Notes under the pieces: model-generated
The model's input: only the letters and a program-made list of their open reading frames with translations
What the model was told of the DNA's origin: nothing
Databases searched by the model: none
Source: Ahrensia sp.
GTDB lineage: Bacteria > Pseudomonadota > Alphaproteobacteria > Rhizobiales > Rhizobiaceae
Reading direction: 5' to 3'
Length of the DNA stretch: 64,000 bases
Assembly: GCA_002706335.1 (NCBI GenBank)
Contig: PAKZ01000006.1
Coordinates: forward strand, 124,001 to 188,000
Made by a program: the position numbers and the translations under genes
In this document: positions 47,052-55,813 of the stretch, piece by piece
Layout of the letters: every line of letters starts with the position of its first letter
Numbering within the stretch: the stretch's first letter is position 1

Positions 47052-49187
47052 ATGCCTAAAACCAAACGCGACTGGCTCGATCTGGCCTCGAAGGAACTCA
47101 AGGGCGCCGATCCGGCCACCCTCGACTGGCACACTGCCGAGGGCGTCACGGTGCATCCGCTCTACACGGCGGAGGACCTGCCCGAGGGCGCGGCGGACGA
47201 ACTGCCGGGCTTCGCGCCGTTCACGCGCGGCGTCAAGGCGACCATGTATGCGGGCCGCCCCTGGACGATCCGGCAATATGCGGGCTTCTCGACCGCCGAG
47301 GAATCCAACGCCTTCTACAGGCGTAACCTCGCCGCCGGGCAGAAGGGCCTGTCGGTCGCCTTCGACCTCGCCACCCACCGCGGTTACGATTCCGACCACC
47401 CGCGCGTTTCCGGCGATGTCGGCAAGGCGGGCGTGGCGATCGACTCGGTCGAGGACATGAAGATCCTGTTCGACGGCATCCCGCTCGCCGAGATGTCCGT
47501 CTCCATGACCATGAACGGAGCGATCATCCCGGTGCTCGCCATGTTCATCGTCGCCGGCGAGGAGCAGGGCGTCGACAAGGCGAAGCTCACGGGCACGGTC
47601 CAGAACGACATCCTGAAGGAGTTCATGGTCCGCAACACCTATATCTACCCGCCGGAACCCTCGATGCGCATCGTCGCCGATATTATCGAGTACACGGCGA
47701 AGGAGATGCCGAAGTTTAACTCCATCTCGATCTCCGGCTACCACATGCAGGAGGCCGGCTCGACGCTGGCGCAGGAGCTTGCCTATACGCTCGCCGACGG
47801 CATGGAATATGTCCGCGCCGCCAAGTCGCGCGGCCTTGATGTCGACGCCTTTGCCGGCCGGCTGTCCTTCTTCTTCGGCATCGGCATGAACTTCTTCATG
47901 GAGGCGGCGAAGCTGCGCGCCGCGCGCCAGCTCTGGGCGAAGATCATGACGGATTTCGGCGCCAAGTCCGACCGTTCCAAGATGCTGCGCACCCATTGCC
48001 AGACATCCGGCGTCTCGCTCACCGAGCAGGATCCCTACAACAATGTCGTGCGCACCGCTTTCGAGGCGATGTCGGCGATCCTCGGCGGCACCCAGTCGCT
48101 GCACACCAATTCCTTCGACGAGGCAATGGCGCTGCCGACGGATTTCTCCGCCCGTATCGCCCGCAACACCCAGCTGATCCTCGAACACGAGACCGGCGTT
48201 GCCAGGGTCGTCGACCCGCTCGGCGGTTCCTATTATGTCGAGGCGCTGACGAAGGATCTCGCCGACAAGGCGTGGGAACTGATCCAGGAAGTCGAGGCGC
48301 TCGGCGGCATGACCAAGGCCGTGGAGGAGGGGCTGCCGAAGCTGCGCATCGAGGAGGCGGCGGCGCGCAAGCAGGCACGCATCGACAAGGGCGAGGAGGT
48401 GATCGTCGGCGTCAACCGCTTCCGACCCGCCGATCCGGACAAGGTCGACATATTGTCGATCGACATCACCAAGGTCCGCGCCTCGCAGATCGCCAAGCTC
48501 AAAAAGGTTCGCGAGATGCGCAGCAAGTCGGCCGTCGAGGCCGCGCTCGCCAATCTCGAAACCACGGCGTCGTCCGGCAAAGGCAACCTGCTGGAAGCCG
48601 CCGTCGAGGCCGCCCGCGCGCGCGCCACGCTTGGCGAGATCTCGGATGCGATGGAGCGCGCCTTCGCGAGATTCCACGCCACCACCCGCGTTATTTCCGG
48701 GGTCTATGGCGAGGCCTATGCCGACGACCCGGAATACAAGGCGATCCAGACCCGCATCGCCGAGGTCGCGAAGACGATGGGCCGCAAGCCGCATATCCTC
48801 GTCGCCAAGATGGGGCAGGACGGCCATGACCGCGGCGCCAAGGTCATCGCCACCGCCTTCGCCGACATGGGCTTCACGGTCGACCTCTCCGACATGTTCG
48901 AGACGCCGGAAGAAGTCGCCCAGAAGGCCAGGACCATGGGCGTCGACGTCGTCGGCGTCTCCTCGCTCGCCGCCGGTCATCTGACGCTGGTGCCGGAACT
49001 GATCGATCGCCTGAAGGCCATCGACGCCGGAGACATCAAGGTCGTCTGCGGCGGCGTCATCCCCGAACAGGACTACGCCGAACTCCGCGCCGCCGGCGTC
49101 GCCGAAATCTTCGGCCCGGGTTCGAACGTTCTGGAAGCCGCCAACGCCGTGCTGGCGCAGGTGGAAGGGCTGAGAAGGAACCGGTGA
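47052..49187 (+). CDS. scpA: Methylmalonyl-CoA mutase, single-chain type
   Basis: The 711-residue protein has a TIM-barrel acyl-CoA domain ([23 protein letters not shown] split over residues ~78-100, [15 protein letters not shown]-type IYPPEPS) and a C-terminal cobalamin domain with DGHDRGA (His592 as the lower cobalt ligand). It converts methylmalonyl-CoA to succinyl-CoA, completing propionyl-CoA use with PccAB. The reading frame opens 11 codons earlier inside repeat B ([11 protein letters not shown]), but ATG 47052 fits the family start. No epimerase or MeaB gene is in the window. Confidence 0.96.
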   Translation: MPKTKRDWLDLASKELKGADPATLDWHTAEGVTVHPLYTAEDLPEGAADELPGFAPFTRGVKATMYAGRPWTIRQYAGFSTAEESNAFYRRNLAAGQKGLSVAFDLATHRGYDSDHPRVSGDVGKAGVAIDSVEDMKILFDGIPLAEMSVSMTMNGAIIPVLAMFIVAGEEQGVDKAKLTGTVQNDILKEFMVRNTYIYPPEPSMRIVADIIEYTAKEMPKFNSISISGYHMQEAGSTLAQELAYTLADGMEYVRAAKSRGLDVDAFAGRLSFFFGIGMNFFMEAAKLRAARQLWAKIMTDFGAKSDRSKMLRTHCQTSGVSLTEQDPYNNVVRTAFEAMSAILGGTQSLHTNSFDEAMALPTDFSARIARNTQLILEHETGVARVVDPLGGSYYVEALTKDLADKAWELIQEVEALGGMTKAVEEGLPKLRIEEAAARKQARIDKGEEVIVGVNRFRPADPDKVDILSIDITKVRASQIAKLKKVREMRSKSAVEAALANLETTASSGKGNLLEAAVEAARARATLGEISDAMERAFARFHATTRVISGVYGEAYADDPEYKAIQTRIAEVAKTMGRKPHILVAKMGQDGHDRGAKVIATAFADMGFTVDLSDMFETPEEVAQKARTMGVDVVGVSSLAAGHLTLVPELIDRLKAIDAGDIKVVCGGVIPEQDYAELRAAGVAEIFGPGSNVLEAANAVLAQVEGLRRNR

Positions 49188-49191
49188 TGCT

Positions 49192-49270
49192 CCCTCTCTC
49201 CCCTCGTGGGAGAGAAAGCAAAAGCTTGGTCTTGGCGTAGCCAAGTTCTTGGCTTTTGCAAGTGAGGGGG
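49192..49270. repeat. Palindromic repeat family A, copy 2
   Basis: It has the same architecture as 43786-43863: CTCTCCCCTCGTGGGAGAG arms, GCAAAAGCTTGG, CTTGGC-GTA-GCCAAG, TTGGCTTTTGC and GTGAGGGGG. It lies just after the mutase gene. Here no DUF559 gene follows. The remaining 49271-49400 shows no gene. Confidence 0.85.
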
Positions 49271-49400
49271 CCGCGATGTCTGCGCCGACAAACCGCGTTC
49301 CGGCAATTGCCGCATTCGGGTTTGTCCGCACGTCCGGCTTAAATGCTTGGATACTATTTCCGTGCAAGTTCGATCACATGATGAAATGCGAGGATAGACC

Positions 49401-50864
49401 GTGAACTCCGCTTTTAATGAAGCGCAAGTGTTTGAACTTGCGCCTGTGGCCATGTGGATCGAGGATTTCAGCGGCGTGAAACGGTTGTTCGATCGCTGGC
49501 GCTCCGAGGGCGTCGACGATATCCGCGCCTGGCTGAAGCAAGACGTTTCACGGGTTGCCCAATGTTCCGGCGCGATCCGCGTGGTGCGGGTGAACCGCAA
49601 GACGCTGGAGCTGTTCGAGGCGGATCACCAGGACGATCTGGTCGCCAATCTCGACCTCGTTTTCCGTGACGAAATGCTCGTCACCCATATCGAGGAACTG
49701 GCGCAGCTCTTCGACGGAAATCGTGAATTTTCAAGCAATGCCGTCAATTACACGCTGACCGGCCGTCGTCTGGATATCCAGTTGCGCGGCTCGATCCTGC
49801 CCGGACACGAAGAGAAAATGGACCGGCTGCTGCTGACGACGGAGGACGTGACCGAACGCGAGACCGCGCGCCGGCGCGAGGAAGAGCAGCGCCGTTACGC
49901 TGAAGGCATCTTCGAGCATTCCCCGGTGTCGCTCTGGGTCGAGGATTTCAGCGGGATCAAGAAGCTTCTGGACGGGGTCCGCGAAAGAGGGATCACCGAT
50001 TTTCGCGTGTTTACCGACGTTCATCCGGAATTCGTGTGCCAGTGCATGAGCGAGATCCGCGTCCTCGCCGTCAACAACGCGACGCTCGACCTGTTCCGCG
50101 CGCCTGATCGCCATAGCCTGCTTCAGAACCAGCAGGAGATCTTTCGCGACGACATGGAGAAGCACTTCCGCGAGCAGCTCGTCGAACTCTGGAACGGCAA
50201 TCTGGTCCACAGCCGGGAAGTGTTGAACTATGCGCTCGACGGCACCGAGCGGCATGTCCTGTTGCAGCTTGCCGTGTTCCCCGGCCATGAAGACGACTGG
50301 TCTCTCGTTCAGGTGTCGCTGACGGACATCACCGCGCGCAAGAAGGCGGAAGCCTACCTCGAATATCTCGGCAAGCACGACGTCCTGACGCGGCTGCACA
50401 ACCGCGCCTTCTATACGGAAGAGCTGAACCGGCTCGAGAGGAAGCCGCTGCGGCCGGTCGCCGCCATCATCATTGATCTGAACGGGCTGAAGGAAACCAA
50501 TGACAGCCTCGGACACGAGGCCGGAGACTCGATGCTGCGCCGGCTGGGCGAAGTGCTCAACGAAGCCGTCGTCGCGCCCAACTGCGCCGCCAGGATCGGT
50601 GGCGACGAGTTTGCCATCCTCATGCCGGGAGCCGACTGGGTGGCGGTCGCCACGATGACCGAGAACATCGAGAAGCTGCTGAAAATCAACAACAAGTTCT
50701 ATTCCTCCGCGCCGATCTCGGTCGCGATCGGCGCCGGCGTAAGCGAAGAGGGCGAAAGCATCGAGGCCGTGATCCGTCGCGCCGACCTCCTGATGTACGC
50801 CCGCAAGCAGGAATATTACGACGCCAAACGAAAAGCGGGCCTCGGCAATCTGAGCGCCGCCTGA
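49401..50864 (+). CDS. Diguanylate cyclase with two tandem PAS-like domains
   Basis: The 487-residue protein has two homologous sensor modules (about residues 10-150 and 170-310) that share the unusual core W-I/V-E-D-F-S-G-I/V-K. A GGDEF domain follows with an intact active loop (G400-G-D-E-F404) and no RxxD inhibition site just upstream. It should make c-di-GMP, without an EAL domain. It is soluble. The GTG start follows GAGGATAGACC. The module duplication is internal to the gene. It borders the accessory island. Confidence 0.92.
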   Translation: MNSAFNEAQVFELAPVAMWIEDFSGVKRLFDRWRSEGVDDIRAWLKQDVSRVAQCSGAIRVVRVNRKTLELFEADHQDDLVANLDLVFRDEMLVTHIEELAQLFDGNREFSSNAVNYTLTGRRLDIQLRGSILPGHEEKMDRLLLTTEDVTERETARRREEEQRRYAEGIFEHSPVSLWVEDFSGIKKLLDGVRERGITDFRVFTDVHPEFVCQCMSEIRVLAVNNATLDLFRAPDRHSLLQNQQEIFRDDMEKHFREQLVELWNGNLVHSREVLNYALDGTERHVLLQLAVFPGHEDDWSLVQVSLTDITARKKAEAYLEYLGKHDVLTRLHNRAFYTEELNRLERKPLRPVAAIIIDLNGLKETNDSLGHEAGDSMLRRLGEVLNEAVVAPNCAARIGGDEFAILMPGADWVAVATMTENIEKLLKINNKFYSSAPISVAIGAGVSEEGESIEAVIRRADLLMYARKQEYYDAKRKAGLGNLSAA

Positions 50865-51252
50865 ACGGAATCTCGGATCGAAAGGATCATTGTTGGCGGT
50901 CCGGATTGCCGGGCTCGCGTCGACAGACCGAGGATCCCGGCAAGGAATTCACGATGCTGGCGGAGGCGGGAAAGGCGGGGTGAGAGGATTGCAGCATAAT
51001 CTCGGATTTCGGCGATTAGCCAATGCGTCCACCACAGAGCGTCCTCCTCGGGCTTAACCCAAGACAAGCGCAGCGCCGTCGTCGCCCCGAGGACCCATTC
51101 TGCGAAGCTCACTTAGAAAATCTCTTTCAAAGCTGCGCGGAAGAGCGGCTGTTCGAAAATAATCAAGCGGAGAGTTTCTATTTATCTAATATGAATTGTT
51201 TGAAAACGATTTTGAACTTTGATTCGATCAGTGTCGCAACCTAGATTGAGCT
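50865..51252. other. 388-bp gap at the left edge of the accessory island
   Basis: The first ~240 bp are GC-rich like the host. From about 51110 the sequence turns AT-rich up to the thymidylate-synthase-like gene and probably holds its promoter. I see no tRNA, no integrase and no clear att repeat. A minus-strand reading frame at 50816-51112 looks spurious. Confidence 0.5.
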
Positions 51253-52278
51253 ATGATCATAGAAGGGCGGTACTTGGACGAAATAATGCGAAAGCTCTAT
51301 GGCGAGCTTTCGACGAGCACCGACACGTTCACAGCAAGTAAAGGCAAGGGGCGGGATCTACTTGGGCCGAAAATTCTGCTCAAAGACCCTCGTGCCCGAA
51401 TCAGCGCTACAGCTACGCGTGGGGTGCTCATGTCAGCGCTGGCAGAATTTTGCTGGTATATGTCTGGTAGCGCCGACTTGGATTTCATTCGCTTTTACAT
51501 TCGCGAATATCCTCCGAAAGGAGCCACAGGAGCGCTTGAAGAAGCCTACGGACCTCGCCTCATCGGTACAGGTGAATTTGGACGGTCATTCAACCAGATT
51601 CAAAGAGTAATCGATCAGCTCGGACGTAAGCCTGACACGCGCCGTGCAGCGATTTCGATTCTTGATCCTAGCGATCTTGAACTGGGGAAAGCAGAAGCTC
51701 CCTGTACAATTGCTCTGCAGTTCATACGCAGACGGGGACGCTTGCACCTCATCGCGATGATGCGATCCAACGACGCCTATCTGGGCTTTCCCCATGATGT
51801 GTTCTGCTTCACGATGATACAGGAGCTTGTTGCCCGCTCCCTCGGTATCCAGGTAGGTGAGTATCACCATTTCGCGACGAGTTTGCACCTCTACGAGCAC
51901 GATCAAGGGAGGGTTGCTGCCTACCTCGACGAGGGATACCAAAGCCCCACATTCGCGATGCCCAAAATGCCTTCCGGCTGTCAGCTCGATAATTTGAAGG
52001 CTTTCCTCGATATCGAACAGGCGATTCGAGGCGGCACGATCACAGAGGCGGCGAATATAACGCTGCCAGAGTACTGGCGTGATCTGGCGCTTGTGCTTCT
52101 ACGACTGGCAGATTCAAGATTCAAAAGGGGCTCGAAAGCGCTCGAAGCTAATTTCTCTAACATAAGCAATAATTTCTACAGGAACTTTTTTATTAGGCGT
52201 CCGAAAACATTGCCCAAATCGCCGACATCGGCAATGGTTCAAGATAAATTCGATTTGGGTGATGATAATGTCGATTAG
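51253..52278 (+). CDS. Thymidylate-synthase-fold pyrimidine methylase, predicted dCMP-specific
   Basis: The 341-residue protein keeps the TS catalytic set: Glu65 in AEFCWYMSG, R130-R131, nucleophile Cys151 in EAPC, Arg171 and Asp174 in RSND, and His212/Tyr214 in LHLYEHD. Distances Cys-Arg (20), Arg-substrate site (11) and site-His (30) equal those of E. coli ThyA. At the position of ThyA Asn177, which fixes dUMP, it has Asp182 (GFPHD). Asp there favours dCMP, as in T4 dCMP hydroxymethylase. The His after Cys is Thr, and the W-x-x-W region is lost. It overlaps the next gene. It is not the housekeeping thyA. Confidence 0.85.
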   Translation: MIIEGRYLDEIMRKLYGELSTSTDTFTASKGKGRDLLGPKILLKDPRARISATATRGVLMSALAEFCWYMSGSADLDFIRFYIREYPPKGATGALEEAYGPRLIGTGEFGRSFNQIQRVIDQLGRKPDTRRAAISILDPSDLELGKAEAPCTIALQFIRRRGRLHLIAMMRSNDAYLGFPHDVFCFTMIQELVARSLGIQVGEYHHFATSLHLYEHDQGRVAAYLDEGYQSPTFAMPKMPSGCQLDNLKAFLDIEQAIRGGTITEAANITLPEYWRDLALVLLRLADSRFKRGSKALEANFSNISNNFYRNFFIRRPKTLPKSPTSAMVQDKFDLGDDNVD

Positions 52279-53194
52279 AATTACGAGCCAACAAAAATCT
52301 AACCAAATTGACAATCTGCTAAACACCTTTTCTGGCGCCCAATTGGTGGGTTTGGTCAATCAGCAACGAAGATCAGTTTTGGTAGCTCAATTGGTCGATA
52401 GTGTCCGTAGGATCGAGTATCTGAACATCACATCGGCTCGAGCTAGGTCTGCCAGTCTTTATACCCCGTATTCGGAGAGCTTTCAGCCTCTTGGCGGCGC
52501 AGCGGCACTGTATAAGGCAGGGCAAACAGATGACGCCTATTGGCTGGTGTATCTCGCAACTCATTTTGGGAAACACAAGATTGACGGTTGGAATTTGACC
52601 GAAGATTTCTATGGCCGGTTCGGGCAGGGCGGCGTCTGGGATTGGGCCTCGGCGAGTCAGAACCCGGCGGCAATTTCAAACTGGCTCCAGGCAAACTATC
52701 CTCATGTTACCAGTGCCGGACGTTCCCGACGTTTCGGCAACCACCGCAAGTTTGAAACATTGAAGCCGGGCCCCAAGGGCACTGGTCACGCCGTTGCTAC
52801 CTACATTCAATGGATCGCGTCATATGGCTCCCATCAGGCCTTGATTGCCGATGTGCAGAGGCGCGTCGGCCAAAACCCAAAAGACGTATTTGCGTGTCTC
52901 TATCGCGAGCTTGATCAGGTAGCTAAGCTTGGCAGACTCGGCAAGTTCGACCTGCTTTGTAATCTGAGCAATTTATTGATCGCTCCGATCCTTCCCGACA
53001 TAGCCTACATCGCCCAATCGACCGGTCCAAAAGCGGGTGCACGTCTGTTATTTGGCAATGCGTTGAGTGTCGCCCAACTAGAAACCGCCTGCGCGGAAAT
53101 GGCCGAACATCTCGATGTTAGTCCGCAGGTAATCGAAGATGCGCTGTGTAATTGGCAAAAGAGTCCGGCGATATACATCTACTTCCGGGGTTAG
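52262..53194 (+). CDS. Alpha-glutamyl/putrescinyl thymine pyrophosphorylase clade 3-like protein
   Basis: This soluble all-alpha protein is about 310 residues. Conserved-looking blocks are RRSVLVAQLVDSVRRIEYL (~37-55), AYWLVYLATHFGKHKIDGW (~92-110), FYGRFGQGGVWDW (~116-128) and RRFGNHRKF (~156-164). From memory these match the aGPT-Pplase3 family, predicted from genome context in work on hypermodified phage DNA to act on pyrophosphorylated hydroxymethyl-pyrimidines. The family call is unverified and no activity is proven. The start (GTG 52259, ATG 52262 or 52268) overlaps the TS-like gene, so the two are coupled. The 3' end overlaps the convergent antitoxin gene by 4 bp. Confidence 0.6.
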   Translation: MIMSIRITSQQKSNQIDNLLNTFSGAQLVGLVNQQRRSVLVAQLVDSVRRIEYLNITSARARSASLYTPYSESFQPLGGAAALYKAGQTDDAYWLVYLATHFGKHKIDGWNLTEDFYGRFGQGGVWDWASASQNPAAISNWLQANYPHVTSAGRSRRFGNHRKFETLKPGPKGTGHAVATYIQWIASYGSHQALIADVQRRVGQNPKDVFACLYRELDQVAKLGRLGKFDLLCNLSNLLIAPILPDIAYIAQSTGPKAGARLLFGNALSVAQLETACAEMAEHLDVSPQVIEDALCNWQKSPAIYIYFRG

Positions 53195-54279
53195 TCTGTC
53201 CAGCGATAGCGGCGTTTCAGGCGCTGCATCTGATGAAAACCTATGATGCCCTCATGCTGTAGTTGCCCTACGATCAAGCCCGGCGCTACGCCAACTTTTT
53301 TTGCAAATTCGATAATTGGGAATCGCGAACCACCGAGCGAAAGCAATTCTTCACGATACGAAATTGGAACAATGACATGAGCGGCGTATTCGTTCGCTTC
53401 GCGCTCGCACTCTTCTTCCGTTAGTTCGGTGTTCTCCAATATCGGCATTTTATCATAGTGCAGCAGGAGATGCGCGATTTCGTGGAACAACGAGAACCAG
53501 AACTGATCGTCCGACAAGTAACGAAAACTTACTTGGATATGGGGCGTGCCGTCCGCGAGAATTCGCACTGCTCCACTCGCAGAGCAGCCCTTGGGAGCCC
53601 TGACGATCGCGAACTTTACACCGGCTTCGCCGAGCGACTGCTTGAGCTTCGGCAAGAACAGCGCCGGATTCTTGTACCATGTCAGTTTTCGAAAGTGAGA
53701 AAGCTGGCTTTCGAGCTTTCTCGGCGACCAGTTTGAGACCTCATCATTTTGTGTCTCGATTTCGCCCTGTCGTAGCCAAGCTGTCGTGGAGACTTCGCAA
53801 GATGCATAGGCTGTTGAACGTCGATAGGCCGCGTGCTGAAAAGCGTTCTCATATCGCCCTTGCCACTGCGCAAGCGAAGAAACGCCGAAAAAATTAAGGC
53901 ATTCTTCTATTCGGTCGCTTTTGGATTGAGTGTGCTCAACCCATCCAAATTTCTGCATGTCGCTGACGGGTAGTCTGGAAATCAGGTCATCCAGACTACT
54001 GACCCTGACGTCTTCCGGTTTCGCAAGACTTGCCCTGTAATCGTGTTCCCGCGCCATCCAGAAATTTTCCGAAGCGCCAATGGCTTTCGACAGGCGGTGC
54101 GCCAAATCCACGTCTATCGCTTGTGATCCGTCCAGAATTTTCTGCGCTAGCGCAGCGCTGTGTCCGATTTCACGTGCAAACTGTTCGACGGTAAGTTCGC
54201 GTTCTTCGAGGATACTCACGATGGTATCCCCCGGCGGGGAAACCCAATTCGGTTTCTCAATATTCTGGTCACTTAACAT
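53191..54279 (-). CDS. HigA-type antitoxin fused to ImmA/IrrE-like zinc metallopeptidase
   Basis: This is a 362-residue two-domain protein. The N-terminal VapI/HigA-like HTH (about residues 15-75) includes GDTIVSILEERELTVEQFA and a recognition helix region SAALAQKILDG. The C-terminal DUF955/ImmA peptidase carries H266-E-I-A-H270 and a downstream E-C-E-R-E-A-N-E-Y for the third zinc ligand. Such proteins act as antitoxins or regulators that may cleave a partner. It overlaps the upstream HigB-like gene by 11 bp. It is convergent with the pyrophosphorylase-like gene. Confidence 0.85.
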   Translation of the reverse strand: MLSDQNIEKPNWVSPPGDTIVSILEERELTVEQFAREIGHSAALAQKILDGSQAIDVDLAHRLSKAIGASENFWMAREHDYRASLAKPEDVRVSSLDDLISRLPVSDMQKFGWVEHTQSKSDRIEECLNFFGVSSLAQWQGRYENAFQHAAYRRSTAYASCEVSTTAWLRQGEIETQNDEVSNWSPRKLESQLSHFRKLTWYKNPALFLPKLKQSLGEAGVKFAIVRAPKGCSASGAVRILADGTPHIQVSFRYLSDDQFWFSLFHEIAHLLLHYDKMPILENTELTEEECEREANEYAAHVIVPISYREELLSLGGSRFPIIEFAKKVGVAPGLIVGQLQHEGIIGFHQMQRLKRRYRWTD

Positions 54280-54577
54280 TGTTGATCCCCATCAGCTTGA
54301 CCCGCCCGACCGTAGACCAATCGTACACGCTGCCATCGTTTGATACTGGATAATTGGGAGCCATCACGATTGAAAGGAAACCCGGGACTGTCAGAGTGCA
54401 CAGGTTTCCATCGACAGATACCTGCCCGACTAGCAACTCAAACACATTGCTCGCCGCTTGAATATCAGAATGCCGCGCCTGTAAAGAAATAGCTGCCTTC
54501 TCCCCGAGGTGCTCTTTGGCGATGGAATCACGAAAGCAAATATCTCTCAAAAGCTCTGTATTGTACGCGATCAACAA
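54269..54577 (-). CDS. HigB/RelE-like toxin candidate
   Basis: The protein has 102 residues from a TTG start (a second TTG follows immediately), with only a weak AAGGCAAG site. It begins MLIAYNTELLRDICF and ends with DWSTVGRVKLMGI, resembling the HigB-like RelE-fold toxins whose core is a short helix pair and a beta-sheet. The GEKAAISLQARHSDIQAA stretch fits the helix pair. It precedes and overlaps the HigA-ImmA gene, the toxin-first order of higBA. The toxin assignment rests on resemblance and context. Confidence 0.62.
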   Translation of the reverse strand: MLIAYNTELLRDICFRDSIAKEHLGEKAAISLQARHSDIQAASNVFELLVGQVSVDGNLCTLTVPGFLSIVMAPNYPVSNDGSVYDWSTVGRVKLMGINNVK

Positions 54578-54926
54578 GTAATTCTTGCCTTTTTATTTGG
54601 ATTCTAAGAGCTTCAAGTTGATTCATTCTTAAGTTCTATTATTCCTCGAAATAAGATTAGATGAACGTCGCGCGATTCGTTCCAGCAAAGTATCCAACGT
54701 AATAGAGTGGTTAGGCAAGTAACGAATTGGGGTTTATGATGGAAATCGCCTTTCTCCGGCGTGCGTGTTACTGTCGCAAATTTGTAAGCCGATTTCTTGG
54801 CGGATTACATAATTAGCGTGCGTTTTGAATGGATCGCTTGCCTCATTGGTGCGGTATTTATCCACCTCCCGCCAACCTCCCATACCCTTCCTTCCGTCCG
54901 CGCAGTGAGCGCCAACGGAGACGAAT
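54578..54926. other. 349-bp AT-rich gap at the right edge of the island
   Basis: This is AT-rich from 54578 to about 54840, then returns to host composition. It should contain the promoter of the toxin-antitoxin pair. I see no tRNA or att-like repeat. A minus-strand frame at 54734-54976 has no family resemblance. Confidence 0.5.
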
Positions 54927-55739
54927 TTGGACTGGGACCGCGTCATAGCCCGCAATCGCGACATCCTGCTGCGCATCGTCGTGGCGCTGATGGCGCTGGC
55001 GGGGATCGGGGAGGGGGATAATCCGGGGCCCGGACCGAGGACATTGCCGCGCTACCGCTTCAATTCCATCCGGCGCATCCTGTGCACGGCCGAATCCGCC
55101 GCGCGGCGGCTGGTGGTGATCGCGGCGCGGGATCTCGTCACCATCGGCTTTCCCGAGGGCGTTTTCATGACCGGGTTCGACCCGGACCCGTCGCGCCGGC
55201 CGGTGGGCAAAGGCGCCCGGCAGAGGGAAGGGCAGGGGGAGGAAGGGCAGGCCGTGCCGGCCCTGGCGCTGACCGATCCCTTGAAGCGGTTTTCGTTCGG
55301 GCCGCGTCGGATCCGGCCAAAGAGCTTTCCGCGCATCACGATCATCGGCGTCACCGAGCCCACGCCGGTCCCCGACGGCTGGTACCGCCTGCCGGATGAC
55401 GAACTGGCCGCCGGCACGCTCTGCCGCCGCCTTGTTTCGCTGAAACGCGCGCTCGACGATCTAGACGGCCAGGCCCGCCGCCTCGCCAGATGGCAGGCGC
55501 GGCGGGATAAATTGCTGTCCGCATCGTTAAGCGACACAGGACAGCGGCTTGCCGCTTACGAAAACGGAAGCCGGCCTGCCGGCGGAGATGTGAGGCCTGT
55601 CATCAACAAGCCACGTTCCCCGTTGCGCGTCGGTCGTCCGCCAGGACATCACGCGCGACAGCGCCACGAGGTCGACGCGGTTCTCGCCGATCTCAATTGG
55701 CTGGCGCTGGACGCGATCGCGCCGCCCGACAGTTCTTAA
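54927..55739 (+). CDS. Conserved hypothetical protein
   Basis: The 270-residue protein starts with TTG (GGAGACGAAT upstream). A short hydrophobic helix (about residues 14-28, LLRIVVALMALAGIG) is followed by an Arg-rich region with FNSIRRILCTAESAARRLVV. The TEPTPVPDGWYRLPDDELAAGTLCRRL block and an Arg-rich helical segment follow. I recall similar proteins of unknown function in rhizobia. Codon use is host-like. It ends at a strong palindrome shared with the convergent gene. Confidence 0.6.
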   Translation: MDWDRVIARNRDILLRIVVALMALAGIGEGDNPGPGPRTLPRYRFNSIRRILCTAESAARRLVVIAARDLVTIGFPEGVFMTGFDPDPSRRPVGKGARQREGQGEEGQAVPALALTDPLKRFSFGPRRIRPKSFPRITIIGVTEPTPVPDGWYRLPDDELAAGTLCRRLVSLKRALDDLDGQARRLARWQARRDKLLSASLSDTGQRLAAYENGSRPAGGDVRPVINKPRSPLRVGRPPGHHARQRHEVDAVLADLNWLALDAIAPPDSS

Positions 55740-55813
55740 CGCCGGGCCCCGGCAGCGACCACCATGGCGAGGAGCTTGAAGCCGGGGCAGACGCTCGCGG
55801 CGGCGATGGCGCG

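Larger units (their letters stand above)
51110..54900. other. Accessory island with nucleotide-modification cassette and TA module
   Basis: Four genes of lower G+C and different codon use sit between a host-like diguanylate cyclase and a host-like hypothetical gene. Both flanking non-coding stretches are AT-rich. Contents are a TS-fold enzyme, an aGPT-pyrophosphorylase-like protein, and a convergent HigB/HigA-ImmA pair. Limits are approximate. No mobility gene is present, so it may be a passive cargo island. Confidence 0.6.

Noticed and set aside
50816-51112. Minus-strand reading frame of 98 codons between the GGDEF gene and the island
   Set aside because: It overlaps the 3' end of the diguanylate cyclase, has no ribosome-binding site and no domain, and its composition looks like non-coding repeat sequence.
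51253-52278. Calling this gene the housekeeping thyA
   Set aside because: The Asp at the dUMP-specificity site, missing Trp residues and island context argue against the normal dTMP-synthesis role.
54734-54976. Minus-strand reading frame of 80 codons at the right island edge
   Set aside because: It overlaps the start of the 54927 gene, crosses the composition boundary and shows no family resemblance.
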